NCBI GenBank assembly: GCA_003693505.1
Contig: QUZD01000024.1
Location: 310,001 to 374,000, forward strand
Direction: 5' to 3'
From: Pseudonectria foliicola
Lineage: Eukaryota > Ascomycota > Sordariomycetes > Hypocreales > Nectriaceae
DNA length: 64,000 nt
Shown piece by piece: positions 33,526-43,968 of the stretch; position 1 is the first letter of the stretch; each line of letters begins with the position of its first letter. The notes below the pieces were generated by a model. The model saw only the letters and a program-made list of their open reading frames with translations, did not search any database and had not been told where the DNA came from. The translations under genes and the position numbers were made by a program.

Positions 33526-34371
33526 GTTGCTCAAAGGGACATTCGTAGTGGCTGGATGGATGCTGTTCAGTGGTTCCCTTGCTTTTCCATTTACTGACAC
33601 ATTGGAGAGTGGCTCCAGGACGGGGGTGCTGGACAGACAAGACACCCGACCCTTTGACACCCAGATGGATGGATGGTCAAGAAAGGGTCAAATGACAAAT
33701 GCCAAGAGGCCAATGCCGTCTGGGCTGTCCGTCTTGGCCTTGACATTTTCCTCTGCCAAGCACGGCGGGCTGTTTAATTCCCCTAGGCACCGCACAGTCA
33801 TCTGTGCATACATCGGTAACCTGTCCTGCAAGTACAGATTACACCTGGATATACTATGTAGGCAGGTAGGCAGGTAGGTATGTAGAGGCTGGCGGTCAGT
33901 CTAACGCCTTGACGGAAGATCCAACCAGCCAGTCAGGCGGTCTAGAACTCGACGCAGCTCGCTCAGGGTCTCGACCCTTGCCGCGATGTGTGAAAGGGGG
34001 ATCGGGAGAAGGGCAGGCTTGGCTCGATGGGTGTGCATTGCGGTGCATCTCGTCCATGCACGAGGCTTGCGCAGTTGTTGGCCTGTAGCCATCTTCGAGG
34101 GTGAGGTTTGGTCCATGTGGCATGTGCCACCATCACCATCACCACCATCACCATCATGGTACGGCCAGGCCTGTGCTGTACCACAGACGTAATCTGTATA
34201 ATGCAATGGAGTCAATGTATGTAGTCAGTGTAGCTCCAAGAACTGTCCTGGCCTGTCCTCGATGCGCACACCACACATGCTCCGTAGCGGGTCCTACCCT
34301 GCCGCTCATACGGATGGATGGATGGATCGGAGGAAAAAGACCCTAACAATGTCAGGCAGGGGAGGGAGGGG

Positions 34372-34401
34372 CACACACATCACACATCACACATCACACA
34401 T
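34372..34401. repeat. CACACAT/ACACATC repeat
   Basis: About three to four copies of the 7-mer CACATCA just left of the CTCAACC repeat. Confidence 0.8.
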
Positions 34402-34415
34402 GGTGATACTCTGGA

Positions 34416-34446
<31 letters not shown>
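34416..34446. repeat. CTCAACC heptamer repeat (telomere-like complement TTGAGGG)
   Basis: Four tandem copies of CTCAACC. Read on the other strand the array contains TTGAGGG, similar to but not the same as fungal TTAGGG telomere repeats. Confidence 0.85.
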
Positions 34447-34447
<1 letters not shown>

Positions 34448-34579
34448 GCCGTGTCGTATGTCCATCCGAGCGGCCATGTACTATGTAGCTATATGCATGG
34501 TGTAGCACGTCGCCGGCAAATACACAAGGCCGGCCCGGATACGCAACGCAACCGTCGGCCGACGACACCATCCATCATG

Positions 34580-34634
34580 CAGTGAGTGCAGTGAGTGTAG
34601 TGAGTGTAGTGAGTGCAGTAAGTGCAGTGAGTGC
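34580..34634. repeat. CAGTGAGTG nonamer repeat
   Basis: About six copies of a 9-mer CAGTGAGTG/TAGTGAGTG. A related CAGTCAGTG array occurs at 36042-36070. Confidence 0.85.
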
Positions 34635-35256
34635 ACCACCATGTCATATGTCATGCGCGTGAGGTGAGGAGAACAGACGCCCTGTCCGATGCCCTCTGCT
34701 CTGACATCTACAGTACATCCAAAACACGCGCCTCTGGGGCAATCCATAGCTACAGTACAGGTTACCTTGCCAAGTCCGCCCATCACTGGCAATGCCCGCC
34801 CGCCCGCCTCAGGTGTTTTCCCATCCGGCTGTGCTCGGATTTTGCAGCGCGAGATTGACGTTCTGTTGTCTGCGCATTTACATACTACGGAGTAGAAACT
34901 AGGTAGACTAGAGCTAGTTTGTACAGTAAGTCAGTACGCACAACGCATGTGGAACAAGGCCCCGGCTGTAGGCGCGTGCCAAGAAAATGGCGCATCGGGT
35001 CGCCGGGCTGGGCTGCTGGGCTACATGTATGTACAGACATACTTACAGACATACAGACACAAAGACATACAGATGAGTACTGTAGGTATCGAGCAGATCC
35101 GGACAACCTCGAGTGGATGTGGATCTCAAAAAGACAGGGGTCTAGCTTGTGGAGAAGCTTCCATCCTGGCAACCTGGCTCGCCGTGATTTGTGTTCATAC
35201 ATCGGTACATATGTACATAGTGACTTGTAACGTACTGTACCATGCTGCCCTGGTAA

Positions 35257-35282
35257 TGCAATTGCAATTGCAATTGCAATTG
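35257..35282. repeat. TTGCAA hexamer repeat
   Basis: Four tandem copies of a self-complementary hexamer (CAATTG phase), so each unit is itself a palindrome. Confidence 0.85.
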
Positions 35283-36801
35283 ACTGATTCGATGTGGCTT
35301 GCTGAATTGGTCCCGCCGCCGAGACGAAATGTCTGGTCCCCGACAAGACGAGACAACCATAACCACAAAGCAGGCGAACGCGAGTGCATAAGTACCTGAA
35401 ACGAGTGCCTACATGGGATAAGCGAGGCCACGCCATTATTAAGAGACATCGTACAGCACAAAGACACAGGTAGAGGTAAAAGGTAAAGGCAAAGGCAAAG
35501 GCAATGCAGCTAGCCCACCAACGGATTAGATGAGATTGGTAAAGAAACAAGAGGCCACGGGCAGCATTAGCAGGTTGAGAGGACGCGCGCCGTGTCTGTG
35601 ACTGCTCATACTGTACACCCTACCTGACCTACTGTACCGTAGTACGTGGTGTGTGTTATACCGCGGGGCATGTGGGTGCAGGACTGCAGGCTTTGCCTTA
35701 CATCATCGACCCGGGTATGTGCTCTGCGCATACGCATATGTACATGTACACATGCGTGTGGGAGCTGCAGCATCAGCAGCATCTTCAGCAATAGCGATGG
35801 CATTAGTACAATGGCTTCGCCCTTGGCCTTGATGCCGTGTTTGTGTAGACGTCATGGCGCGCTGTCAGGTCGAGGACACAGCCATCACGAGCAGGGCCAT
35901 GCGTGCTGATCCCTGGGCAACGATTGGGGATGTGTGCCGCAGTGTGTGTGTGTGTGTGTGTGGGAGTGTGTCTACTGATCAGCCAGCCAGCCAGCAGCCT
36001 TGGAAACCAAAGACAGTTGAACTAAGTGAGTGAGCAAGTGAGTGCAGTCAGTGCAGTCAGTGCAGTCAGTGCTCGGCTGCCTCGACAATGGGCATCTCTC
36101 GCATGGAAAAAGCGGCACCGCCCGCTAGACATTCCAATCTCACCGAAGAGGATGCCGAAACCCGGGCTGCCGGCACTTTGCTGGCTCAATGGCTTGGGTG
36201 CTTTTTTATGGGCCTTGTTTCCTCCATCCCGGCCGCTAGCAAACCGGCTGCTACTGTAGGTATGTACATACACCTTGGAATCGCGACGGCGGACGGTTTC
36301 CGTCCGCGCTCTCTCGGGATGGCAGCAAGTCCGCAGACAGACAGACAGACGAACAGACAGACCCTGGCCCACTGCAAACTTCAACAAGTCTGTCAAACAA
36401 TAATTACCAAAGCTGCGATTGATTGCAGACAGACATGGATGCGACTATGAGGCATTTCCCAAGAGGCACGCACGGCACGGCCAGTTTGTCCGTGGCTGCC
36501 GCCTCTATGCGCGCCCATCTGTACGGCCCTGCAAGTGAGCGCACATCTTGACCATGGTAATCTGTACTCTGTATACAGATTGAACATACTGTAATCTGTA
36601 CCTGCTGTACGTATATAGTAGTCGTATGTACAGTATGTAATCTGTACATGTGCGTAAATGCGGATATCGATGGCCGGGGCTGGGGTCGGGGTCGGGGTCG
36701 GCACCCTCGTGGGTGGATGAGCTACATGACAGGCTGGGGCCCCGATGCCGAGGGACGTGTTCGTCTACAGTAATCTGTAGACTATGTACCTTGGCCGTCC
36801 C

Positions 36802-36871
36802 TTGATTGATTGATTGATTGATTGTTTGATGGATGGATAGGATGGCTGGCTGGCTGGCTGGCTGGCTGGCT
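36802..36871. repeat. TTGA and GGCT tetranucleotide repeats
   Basis: About six copies of TTGA at 36802-36824, GGAT copies, then seven copies of GGCT at 36844-36871. Confidence 0.85.
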
Positions 36872-37128
36872 ACCTAGAGGAGGCCTCCCGCGATAGATGG
36901 AACCATCCGTCTTACGGTTCCTACCTTGCCTAGGGACGCTTGCGCGATATACCCCACACGTACCCTGCTCTTCTCTCTTCTCTTCTCTTCTCGTCTCGTC
37001 TCCTCCTCTATGTACATACCATATCCGTAGGATATCCTCATCTCCTCCCCAATAACGGATAATCTGTGCCTACTTTACCCAACTACGTATGAGGGGGCAG
37101 TGCCAACTGAAACCCGGCCCGCCCACCT

Positions 37129-37192
37129 GCTCTGTGCTCTGTGCTCTGTGCTCTCTGCCCTTTGCCCTTTGCCCTTTGCCCTTTGCCCTTTG
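37129..37192. repeat. CTCTGTG and CCCTTTG heptamer repeats
   Basis: Two adjacent heptamer arrays: about three and a half copies of CTCTGTG followed directly by five copies of CCCTTTG. Confidence 0.88.
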
Positions 37193-37476
37193 CGGAAGAC
37201 GGAAGTCTGGCACGTTAATTACGACGATGGAGCTCCCAGACAGTAGGCCCGTCGCTGGACTATACTGTGCCCTTCCTTTCCCTTGCTTGCTTGCCCTGCT
37301 CGCCCTGCTTGCCCAGCTTACACTGCCACGGCTGCACTTCTCCACCAGCACCAGAAAGACAACAATGAGACGGGCCTAATCAACCATCGTCCACCGAACG
37401 CTCACCGGCTCTCCCTTCCTTCCTTCCTCCCTGCCTCCCTGCCTTCCAGGTACCCAGCATGGTCATTACTTATATG

Positions 37477-37491
37477 TAATCTGTACAGATT
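37477..37491. promoter_or_regulatory. Perfect palindrome AATCTGTACAGATT
   Basis: Positions 37478-37491 are a perfect 14-bp palindrome, the full form of a motif whose half-site (T)AATCTGTA occurs many times in the surrounding desert. A protein-binding site is inference. Confidence 0.5.
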
Positions 37492-37704
37492 GCACACCAC
37501 ACAAGGGAAAAGTCAAGAGCCAAGAGCCAAGAGCCAAGACTTGACGAGACCCATGTTGCACCGCGCATCAATTTCTACCGTACGTAAGGTACCTTACCTA
37601 GGTATGTAAGGATGTACGTACCTCGGGAATAAGCTCCACTGCCCTGCGCCGGAAAGAAGCGGCCGCAACCGATATTAGTTCTCCCATCCGCAGGGAACCT
37701 ACTG

Positions 37705-37785
37705 TACCTACCTACCTACCTACCTACCTACCTACCTACCTACCTACCTACCTACCTAGGTACCTAGGTAGGTACCTAGGTAGGT
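37705..37785. repeat. TACC tetranucleotide repeat flowing into TACCTAGGTA palindromes
   Basis: About thirteen TACC copies (37705-37758) followed by AGGTACCTAGGTAGG-type inverted units, so the two halves can pair with each other as a hairpin or cruciform. Confidence 0.88.
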
Positions 37786-39276
37786 TGGGGAACGTATCCG
37801 TAGACTACAGATTACTAGGTACATATCTAACTCAAGGCAGGTAATGTACAGCACTGCACCTGCAAGCTTGCTGACCGCGTCCACGCAACGCAACGCACAC
37901 TTAAGCTTAATCAATCATGACGGGGACCACCAACAAGAGCGAGTGCACCGACAACTGCTACCATTCCATTGCCTTTGGTACCTGATGCGTGTGCCTCGGT
38001 ACCTTACCTACCTTGCCTCATGTTTACAGCACTGTAGCATTGCTCCTGGGATCTACCGGTACTGTCCGCCATCTGTTGGACTCTGTACCTAGGCACTGTA
38101 TGTAATCTGTACTGTGTTGTCTGTACACATGTATAAGCCCGTGCCCTGCCGCTGCCTCCCAAATGGCCGGATTGCCAGCTCCCAGATTAGAGTGAGCTCC
38201 GTGCTTTCGTGGCAGCAGGGGCTGGGCTAGCAGCTTCAGTCAGTCCCTGCAGCCCAGAGACATGGTCGTCCTATTACACAGGTACATCCGTCTGTACCTT
38301 GCTCAACGGAATACGGATACCGCACTCTGTAGTTGTAACGCTCATCTCCCTACACATTACTGCCTTGCAAGTGAAGACAAAACCTGCTCCCATGCAGACA
38401 TGTAGCTTAGCTTACATACGGTAGGGACTGTAATTACCCTACTACTCTATACACACATGGCTGATCTGTACAGGTACATAGTACACACATCATGCCAAGT
38501 CTCTCCATCTGCCGCAACCTTATCATGTCCAACCCTGGCCCCGGACCCTGTCGATGTCTCAATGTCTCAAAGCAAGCAGTCCTGCGCTTCTCTCACTCCT
38601 TTGGGTAATGAGCTCCATTGCCCTGACCGACCAGCTCCCACGTGGAGGCTCCAAGTGCCCCAATTGTCTGCACTGATGCCAAACACACCGTGCAACGCCA
38701 ACAGCCTTACCTTGGCAGACCTTAAAACTACCCAAGGTATATAGGTATAAGGTAAGGTAGGTAGGTACTGTACCTACCCACCCATGGTAGGCATCTCATG
38801 TACTATGTATAGTACAGATTGTATCCCAGCATGATCTTCACCGTCCTTTGCTGCTAGTATCCCGGAGCTACTGCCCCTTTACAGACTACCAGCTACAACA
38901 ACAACAACAGCCCGCAACCTCCGAGCCCCCTTTGCGTACCTGAACTGGCCAGCCGAAGCGAGCAGTCTACCATCATCAGCGGTGAACGACATGCTGCCAG
39001 CTGTCTGACGCGAGGCCACGCCACCATCTTGGCATCTTTCACGTTGCATGCAAAGAATGGTTGTCGCGTACATACAGATGGATGCAGGGGAGCTGGCCCC
39101 GATTATCCTGTGATTCCTCTTGCCTCACCCTTGTGCTATGGTATCAGTCGACCAAAAGGTAACCCAGAGAACAAAAACGCCATGCTTTCCAGCCATTCCA
39201 GCCATTCCAGCCATCCCATCCCATTCATCCTAGGCAGCACCGTGAGCCCTCCCCGTACTCAACGTGTTGCTCGGCC

Positions 39277-41470
39277 TCAACTCCCCTCGGGCTTGGAGAC
39301 ATCCATGTGGGACACACGCTCGCTTAGATCCTCATCGCGCCCGCCCACGGCCTGAGGTGTCGGCTCGCGGGACCCAGCCGCCGCGTCACCCACCTCCTTG
39401 ACCGAATCCTGATGCTCGACGAACCGCGTCAGGTAGAGCGTGGGGTCCCGCGTCGTCGACACGATGCGCTTGACCGCGTTCTCGTATGCCTGGTCGTAGA
39501 CGTTGAAGTCGACCGCCGTCGGCGAGTCTGAGACAATGTCTGGCGCCGCCTCGTCCATGGCAAAGTCGTCCCTGGCCCCTGTCCCAATCCCTAGAAATAG
39601 CTGCTGCGGCTCACCCCCGTCGTGTGCACGTGCCTCGCTGCTACCGCTCCCGCTCCCGCTCCCCTTGCTGTTCCCCTTGCCGTTGCCAAGCTTGTGCGCC
39701 AAGAACTCCCGCCTCTGCACTAGCAGAGCCTCAATGTCCTCCGATTTGGTTCCTTCTATAGCCGGGACGAGGCTGCTGGATTGCCGGCTGGTGCTCGTCG
39801 ACGATCCAGACTTGTTCCCAGCCGCAGCTCGGTTCTTGTAGAGTATCGTCTTGAAGCGGTGAATGACCTTCATCACGCAGAGCAGGTGGTTCATTTTCCG
39901 CGTAAGAGCGTGGTTCACCTCGAGCTCGTTTGGGGCCTCGACCATGTTTGCGCAATTCTCCGCCGCGGACAATAGAGGATCACTGCCCTTGCACGTTACC
40001 CAGGCATGCTCCTGGACGGTGGGGTTAGCGTTGCAAAGCTCAAGAGCCGACTTGGCACACGTACGCGTAGTTGGTCCATTGTGATGCGCTTCTCAGGATC
40101 CTTCGCGAGAAGCTGGCGCATGAGATCAACAAAGACGGGATTCTCACCGTCAGGCAAGGCCGGCTCGTCGCTCTTGATAGCGTCGTACATGTCCAGCACA
40201 CCCCCGCGGTTAAAGGGAATGCGGCCATACTTGAGACAGTAGAGCGAGACCCCCATCGACCAGATGTCGGCCGCCGTGCCAGACACGTTGCCGTGCTTTC
40301 CACACAGCTCCGGTGGCAGAAAGGCCGGGGAGCCCGCTGACTTGGCCGTCATCATCTTCTGGGGCTTCTCGAACAGCTCGGAAACGCCAAAGTCGCCAAT
40401 CTTGAGCACATTGTCTGCGGAGAGAAGTAGATTGTCCGGCTTAATGTCGCGATGGATCACGCCTTGAGCGTGCACTGTGGACTGTAAGCTCGCGCCGAAA
40501 ATGCACAGGGCTAACAGCATTGGGAGGCGTCACTCACAGTACTCAATGCCGAGAATCAAGTCACGAAACCAATAGCGACAGCTTTCCTCGTCGTAGGGTT
40601 CTGCCTGCTCATCCAGACCGACCTTCATGATGACGCCCTTTTTGCACATCTCTAGTACCATGTACATGGAGTCCTCCTCGGGGTCATCCAGCACTTCGAA
40701 TAGCTGGACTAGGTTCTCGTGGTCCAGCTTCTTCATGATTGCAATCTCTTCCCTGATGAGGTAGAGCGAGTCCTCAGCCTCTGCAGCGCGGTGCTGGGCC
40801 GCTGGGGAACCGCCAAAGCCAGGACCCATGCGGCGCGGCGCCGGCGGTCCTTGCCGCAGAATGTTGGACTGGGCTCGTCTGCGCAGACGAGCTTTTGAGA
40901 ACTCCTTGAGGGCCTATGGACGGAAGTAGTCAGTGAGGCGGCTCACGGGCGGCTTGGGTAGGATGCTGCTCTACATATTCCTTGCCGAACTGGTCGACTG
41001 CAAGATGCACGGCACCGTAAGATCCTCTACCGATTTCCTCGAGGATGGTGTACTGGTTGATACAGTGATGCGTCGTGCCGTCGGTTTCGTCACTGGCAAA
41101 CTCGGTACGGGCGTCGAGGGTTTCCTAGCGGAATGGTGAGTCTGTGTGATTCCACCACGACGTCTCACAGCCTGGGCCTGTAAGAGAGCTTCTCACCTTG
41201 ACCTCACGATGCGCGCTGGGAGTGCGTTTGTGGTGTCTCATAGGACTCGAGTACCGGTGGATGGGCTCAGATCTTACGTCCAGAAGGTTAGTGATTGTCG
41301 CGTAGCTCGTGTGGCAGACCCGCTACCTACAAGTGGTGAGTGAGAGCCGCTGGTTGGTCTTCATCATCGTTGCCGCGACCATTGTCGTCTTCGTGCTGAT
41401 CGACCTTGACTTGAGGCGACGACGACGGAAAGGTGAAGGCAGGGTGCAGCGGAGGCACAGGCGGGGCCAT
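39277..41470 (-). CDS. CaMKK / SNF1-activating-type Ser/Thr protein kinase
   Basis: Six exons: 41331-41470, 41197-41272, 40975-41124, 40538-40913, 40065-40474, 39277-40011 (628 aa; phases agree). A Pro/acidic N-terminus leads to SPMRHHKRTPSAHREVKETL, then the kinase domain. This has YTILEEIGRGSYGAVHLAVD (about 97-116), Lys125 in ALKEFSKARLRRR and an insert rich in Arg/Gly/Pro. It continues with HRDIKPDN at about 255-262, DFG at 275-277, and FLPPELCG as the APE-equivalent. This RGP-type insert and REVKETL leader resemble fungal CaMKK (Aspergillus CmkC, S. pombe Ssp1) and yeast Sak1/Tos3/Elm1, which activate AMPK/SNF1 or CaMKs. The C-terminus holds a conserved KMNHLLCVMKVIHRFKTILY segment and disordered tail. 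Cytoplasmic signalling role by family. Divergent from BET5. Confidence 0.9.
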
Positions 41471-42675
41471 TAGATCAGCGCCTAGGTGACGAGACGGGAC
41501 GGGGGACGAGTTCTAAGATGGTCGAGGTCAGGGCGGCAGGCGAGTTCCCGGCGAAGGCGGTTGCGGTTACGGTTGCGATTGCGATTGCAGGCGCACAAGC
41601 AATGGCGACGATGGCGAAGATGGTGTAGCGTTAGGTGATTGTGATTGTGATTGTGCCCCGCTTTGGATCAGCGATGCGGGTACGGGTGCGGATGTGACAG
41701 GACCAGGGCTGATGAGGCTCAGCTGGGGGAAAAGAAAAATAGACTGTAGGCAATCTAGAAGCGTCACAGCCAATGCTGTTGCATACAGCTGAACGTGATG
41801 GTATTGCGGATCCAGCAGTATTGTTGTTTGCTGCTGAAAGAGGACAAGAGGTTGGACGAGGATGAATGATGAGGATTAATCATGAATGGGGGGAGAAGCC
41901 TCCAGCTGGATGAGAAGGCATGGAACCTACAATACCTAAGGTACCTAAGGTATCCAGTCACTAAATGCCAGCTCACCTTGGGCAGCCCAGCCCTGTACGG
42001 CCAGCTCACCTACAATACCTACCGTACCTACCTTAGGTTTCTAGGTACCGATGGAAAGGTATTACTGTGCACCTCAGCGTACCCACGCGGGGGGACGTGA
42101 GTTAGCGGCGGTTACTGTTCATCGCCCACTGATTCCACTCTGTAACAGGCGCGCTCTCATGGAGCGGAACGGCCCATAGGTACCTAGGTAGGCAGTAAAA
42201 AGCACACCCAGTAATCTGTACAGTATGGCAGGCCCTGTGGGGTGTGGGGAGGGCGCCTAACTACAGGGCTGCCCAGGCGTTCTAGCCGCTGTCGCTGTAG
42301 GGGGGACCCCCAGGGGCTGTGTTCCCGTGGATACCTGGGCTTGCTGTAGACAGGTGATCTGTACTGAAGGTACCTACTGTAGGTGGGAGCTTGAGGCTGT
42401 GTGGCTCTGCTCAACACCACCAGCACCACCCGTCTTGTAAACCCACCTACCACCTCCGTACCTAACAACCTCTCTCCATCGCCGTCGCCAACATCGTCGC
42501 ATGTGACGACACGTCGAGACACCGATCCGACCCCGACCCCGATTCCCAATACGATAGCGCGTGCCTACCCCAGACGGTCGACTCTTTGCCTGCCTCAATC
42601 CTCGGCGGCACCCCTCTGCCGTCTAGTCAGCTTCGAAACCAACATCTCCCATCGTCCCCCCCGTAAACCGCCATC
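41471..42675. promoter_or_regulatory. Divergent region between the CaMKK-like kinase and BET5
   Basis: 1.2 kb. Includes GATT/GTGATT short repeats (about 41570-41660), CCTAAGGTACCTAAGG motifs near 41935-41955, TACCTAGGTA near 42180, and one TAATCTGTA at 42212-42220 followed by CAG. BET5 leader is C-rich. No gene seen. Confidence 0.4.
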
Positions 42676-43285
42676 ATGACCGTCTACTCGTTCTACATCT
42701 TTGACCGCCACGGTGCGCCCGCCTCCCCTCATCATCTCTCCCCTCCCCTCTCCTAACACATCTCCCCCCTCCTCCTCCTCCAGCCGAGTGCATTTACGCC
42801 AGAACCTGGGTCCCCGGCCACGCCGCAGCCGGCGGCGACCCCAACGCGCCCGTCACCACGATGCCCTCGACGACCGTCCCCACGGGCTCAAACGAGGCTA
42901 AGCTCATCTTCGGCACCATCTACTCCCTCCGCAACATGACCCGCAAGCTCGGCGGCGACGACGACGCCTTCATCAGCTTCCGCACCGCCCAGTACCGCCT
43001 GCACTACTACGAGACGCCCTCCAACCTGCGCTTCATCCTCCTCACCGACACCGCCACCCTGAGCATGCGCAATGTCCTCCACCAGATCTACATCAACCTG
43101 TGGGTTGAGTATGGTGCGTTTCGGCTTGGAGTCCCATTCCCTTCCCCCTTGCGACCGCTGCTGACCCATCCCTCCCTGTAGTGGTGAAAAACCCGCTTGC
43201 CCCTGTCGAGCACAAGGGCGGCGAGGGTGTCAAGAACGAGTTGTTTGAGCTTGGCCTCGATCAGTTCATACGCGGGCTCATGTGA
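42676..43285 (+). CDS. BET5: TRAPP complex subunit BET5 (TRAPPC1)
   Basis: Three exons, 42676-42712, 42784-43113, 43182-43285 (156 aa). Starts MTVYSFYIFDRHAECIYART W, and continues with EAKLIFGTIYSLRNMTRKLG, FRTAQYRLHYYETPSNLRFI LLTD, then LRNVL-type MRNVLHQIYINLWVEYVVKN and ends ELFELGLDQFIRGLM. This longin-like fold subunit is part of the TRAPP core, which acts as exchange factor for the Rab Ypt1 in ER-to-Golgi and autophagy traffic. It carries an insert after the first strand (PGHAAAGGDPNAPVTTMPST) absent from the shorter yeast protein as far as I recall. Convergent with PEX3. Confidence 0.95.
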
Positions 43286-43968
43286 ACATGCGGCGGACAA
43301 CGGTATAGAAAAAGGCACAGAGCTGCGCGGTAAGCATATACAGAAGAAGGACTTCTTCATTGGGGAAGCTTCATCTACGCCAACCACTCCACAGTCCGGC
43401 TGGACACGGACAATTCATTCCAGAAAGCGCCAGGAGCGATGACCGCAGAGACGACGGCTCCCTATGCCCTCAGCACGCTGGGCCACGTAGTCTGGCTCCC
43501 TCCAGTCGAGACATCCCCCCACAGAAGCCCGAGGGGAGTACGGCTACGCTGGTTCTACACACGAGCGGGTCTGGATGCAATCTCAGCGTCGACTGTGAGA
43601 TGGGATTGGGGGCTTTAACGGGGGGCAGTCATGCCGGATGAGTACTCTGGACGAGTAGCGACCCATAAGGCCGAAGAGCTGAGCGTAAACATTATAGAAG
43701 ATCTATCCGCCTCTCCTTGCATCTCTCTCCCAGAGTCAAGTGCCTTATAGTGCCCAGCTGTTCGCTTAAACTCAACCTTTATTCAAATCCCAGTAAATTC
43801 GCCGTCGTATCTTATGCAGTAAACTATCCATTCACCTGACCCGTTCACTGAGCCGGTTACCACGCCCCCGACCCTTGTCTCACCCGCCTCCCCGCCATCA
43901 TGAAGAAGACTTGATAGATATTTTTCTCCCCTGGATATAATCACACATGGTATCAGTACACGCCATCA
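43286..43968. other. Convergent intergenic spacer BET5/PEX3
   Basis: 683 bp, presumably the two 3' UTRs. No gene or repeat seen. Confidence 0.4.

Larger units (their letters stand above)
31768..39276. other. Gene desert between the two kinase genes, rich in tandem repeats
   Basis: 7.5 kb with no supported gene. From 31768 to about 33120 (minus strand) it is C/T-rich with several upstream ATGs and is probably the leader/promoter of the HAL4-like kinase. From 33.3 to 38.9 kb it is a patchwork of micro- and minisatellites plus a dozen AATCTGTA/TACAGATT motifs and many TACCTAGGTA-type palindromes. Frames here are short and repeat-derived. No transposon ends, tRNA or rRNA recognised. Confidence 0.5.

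Noticed and set aside
34372..34634. Series of regularly repeated short units resembling a CRISPR array
   Set aside because: Units are contiguous tandem repeats of 7-9 nt without spacers, in a eukaryotic genome.
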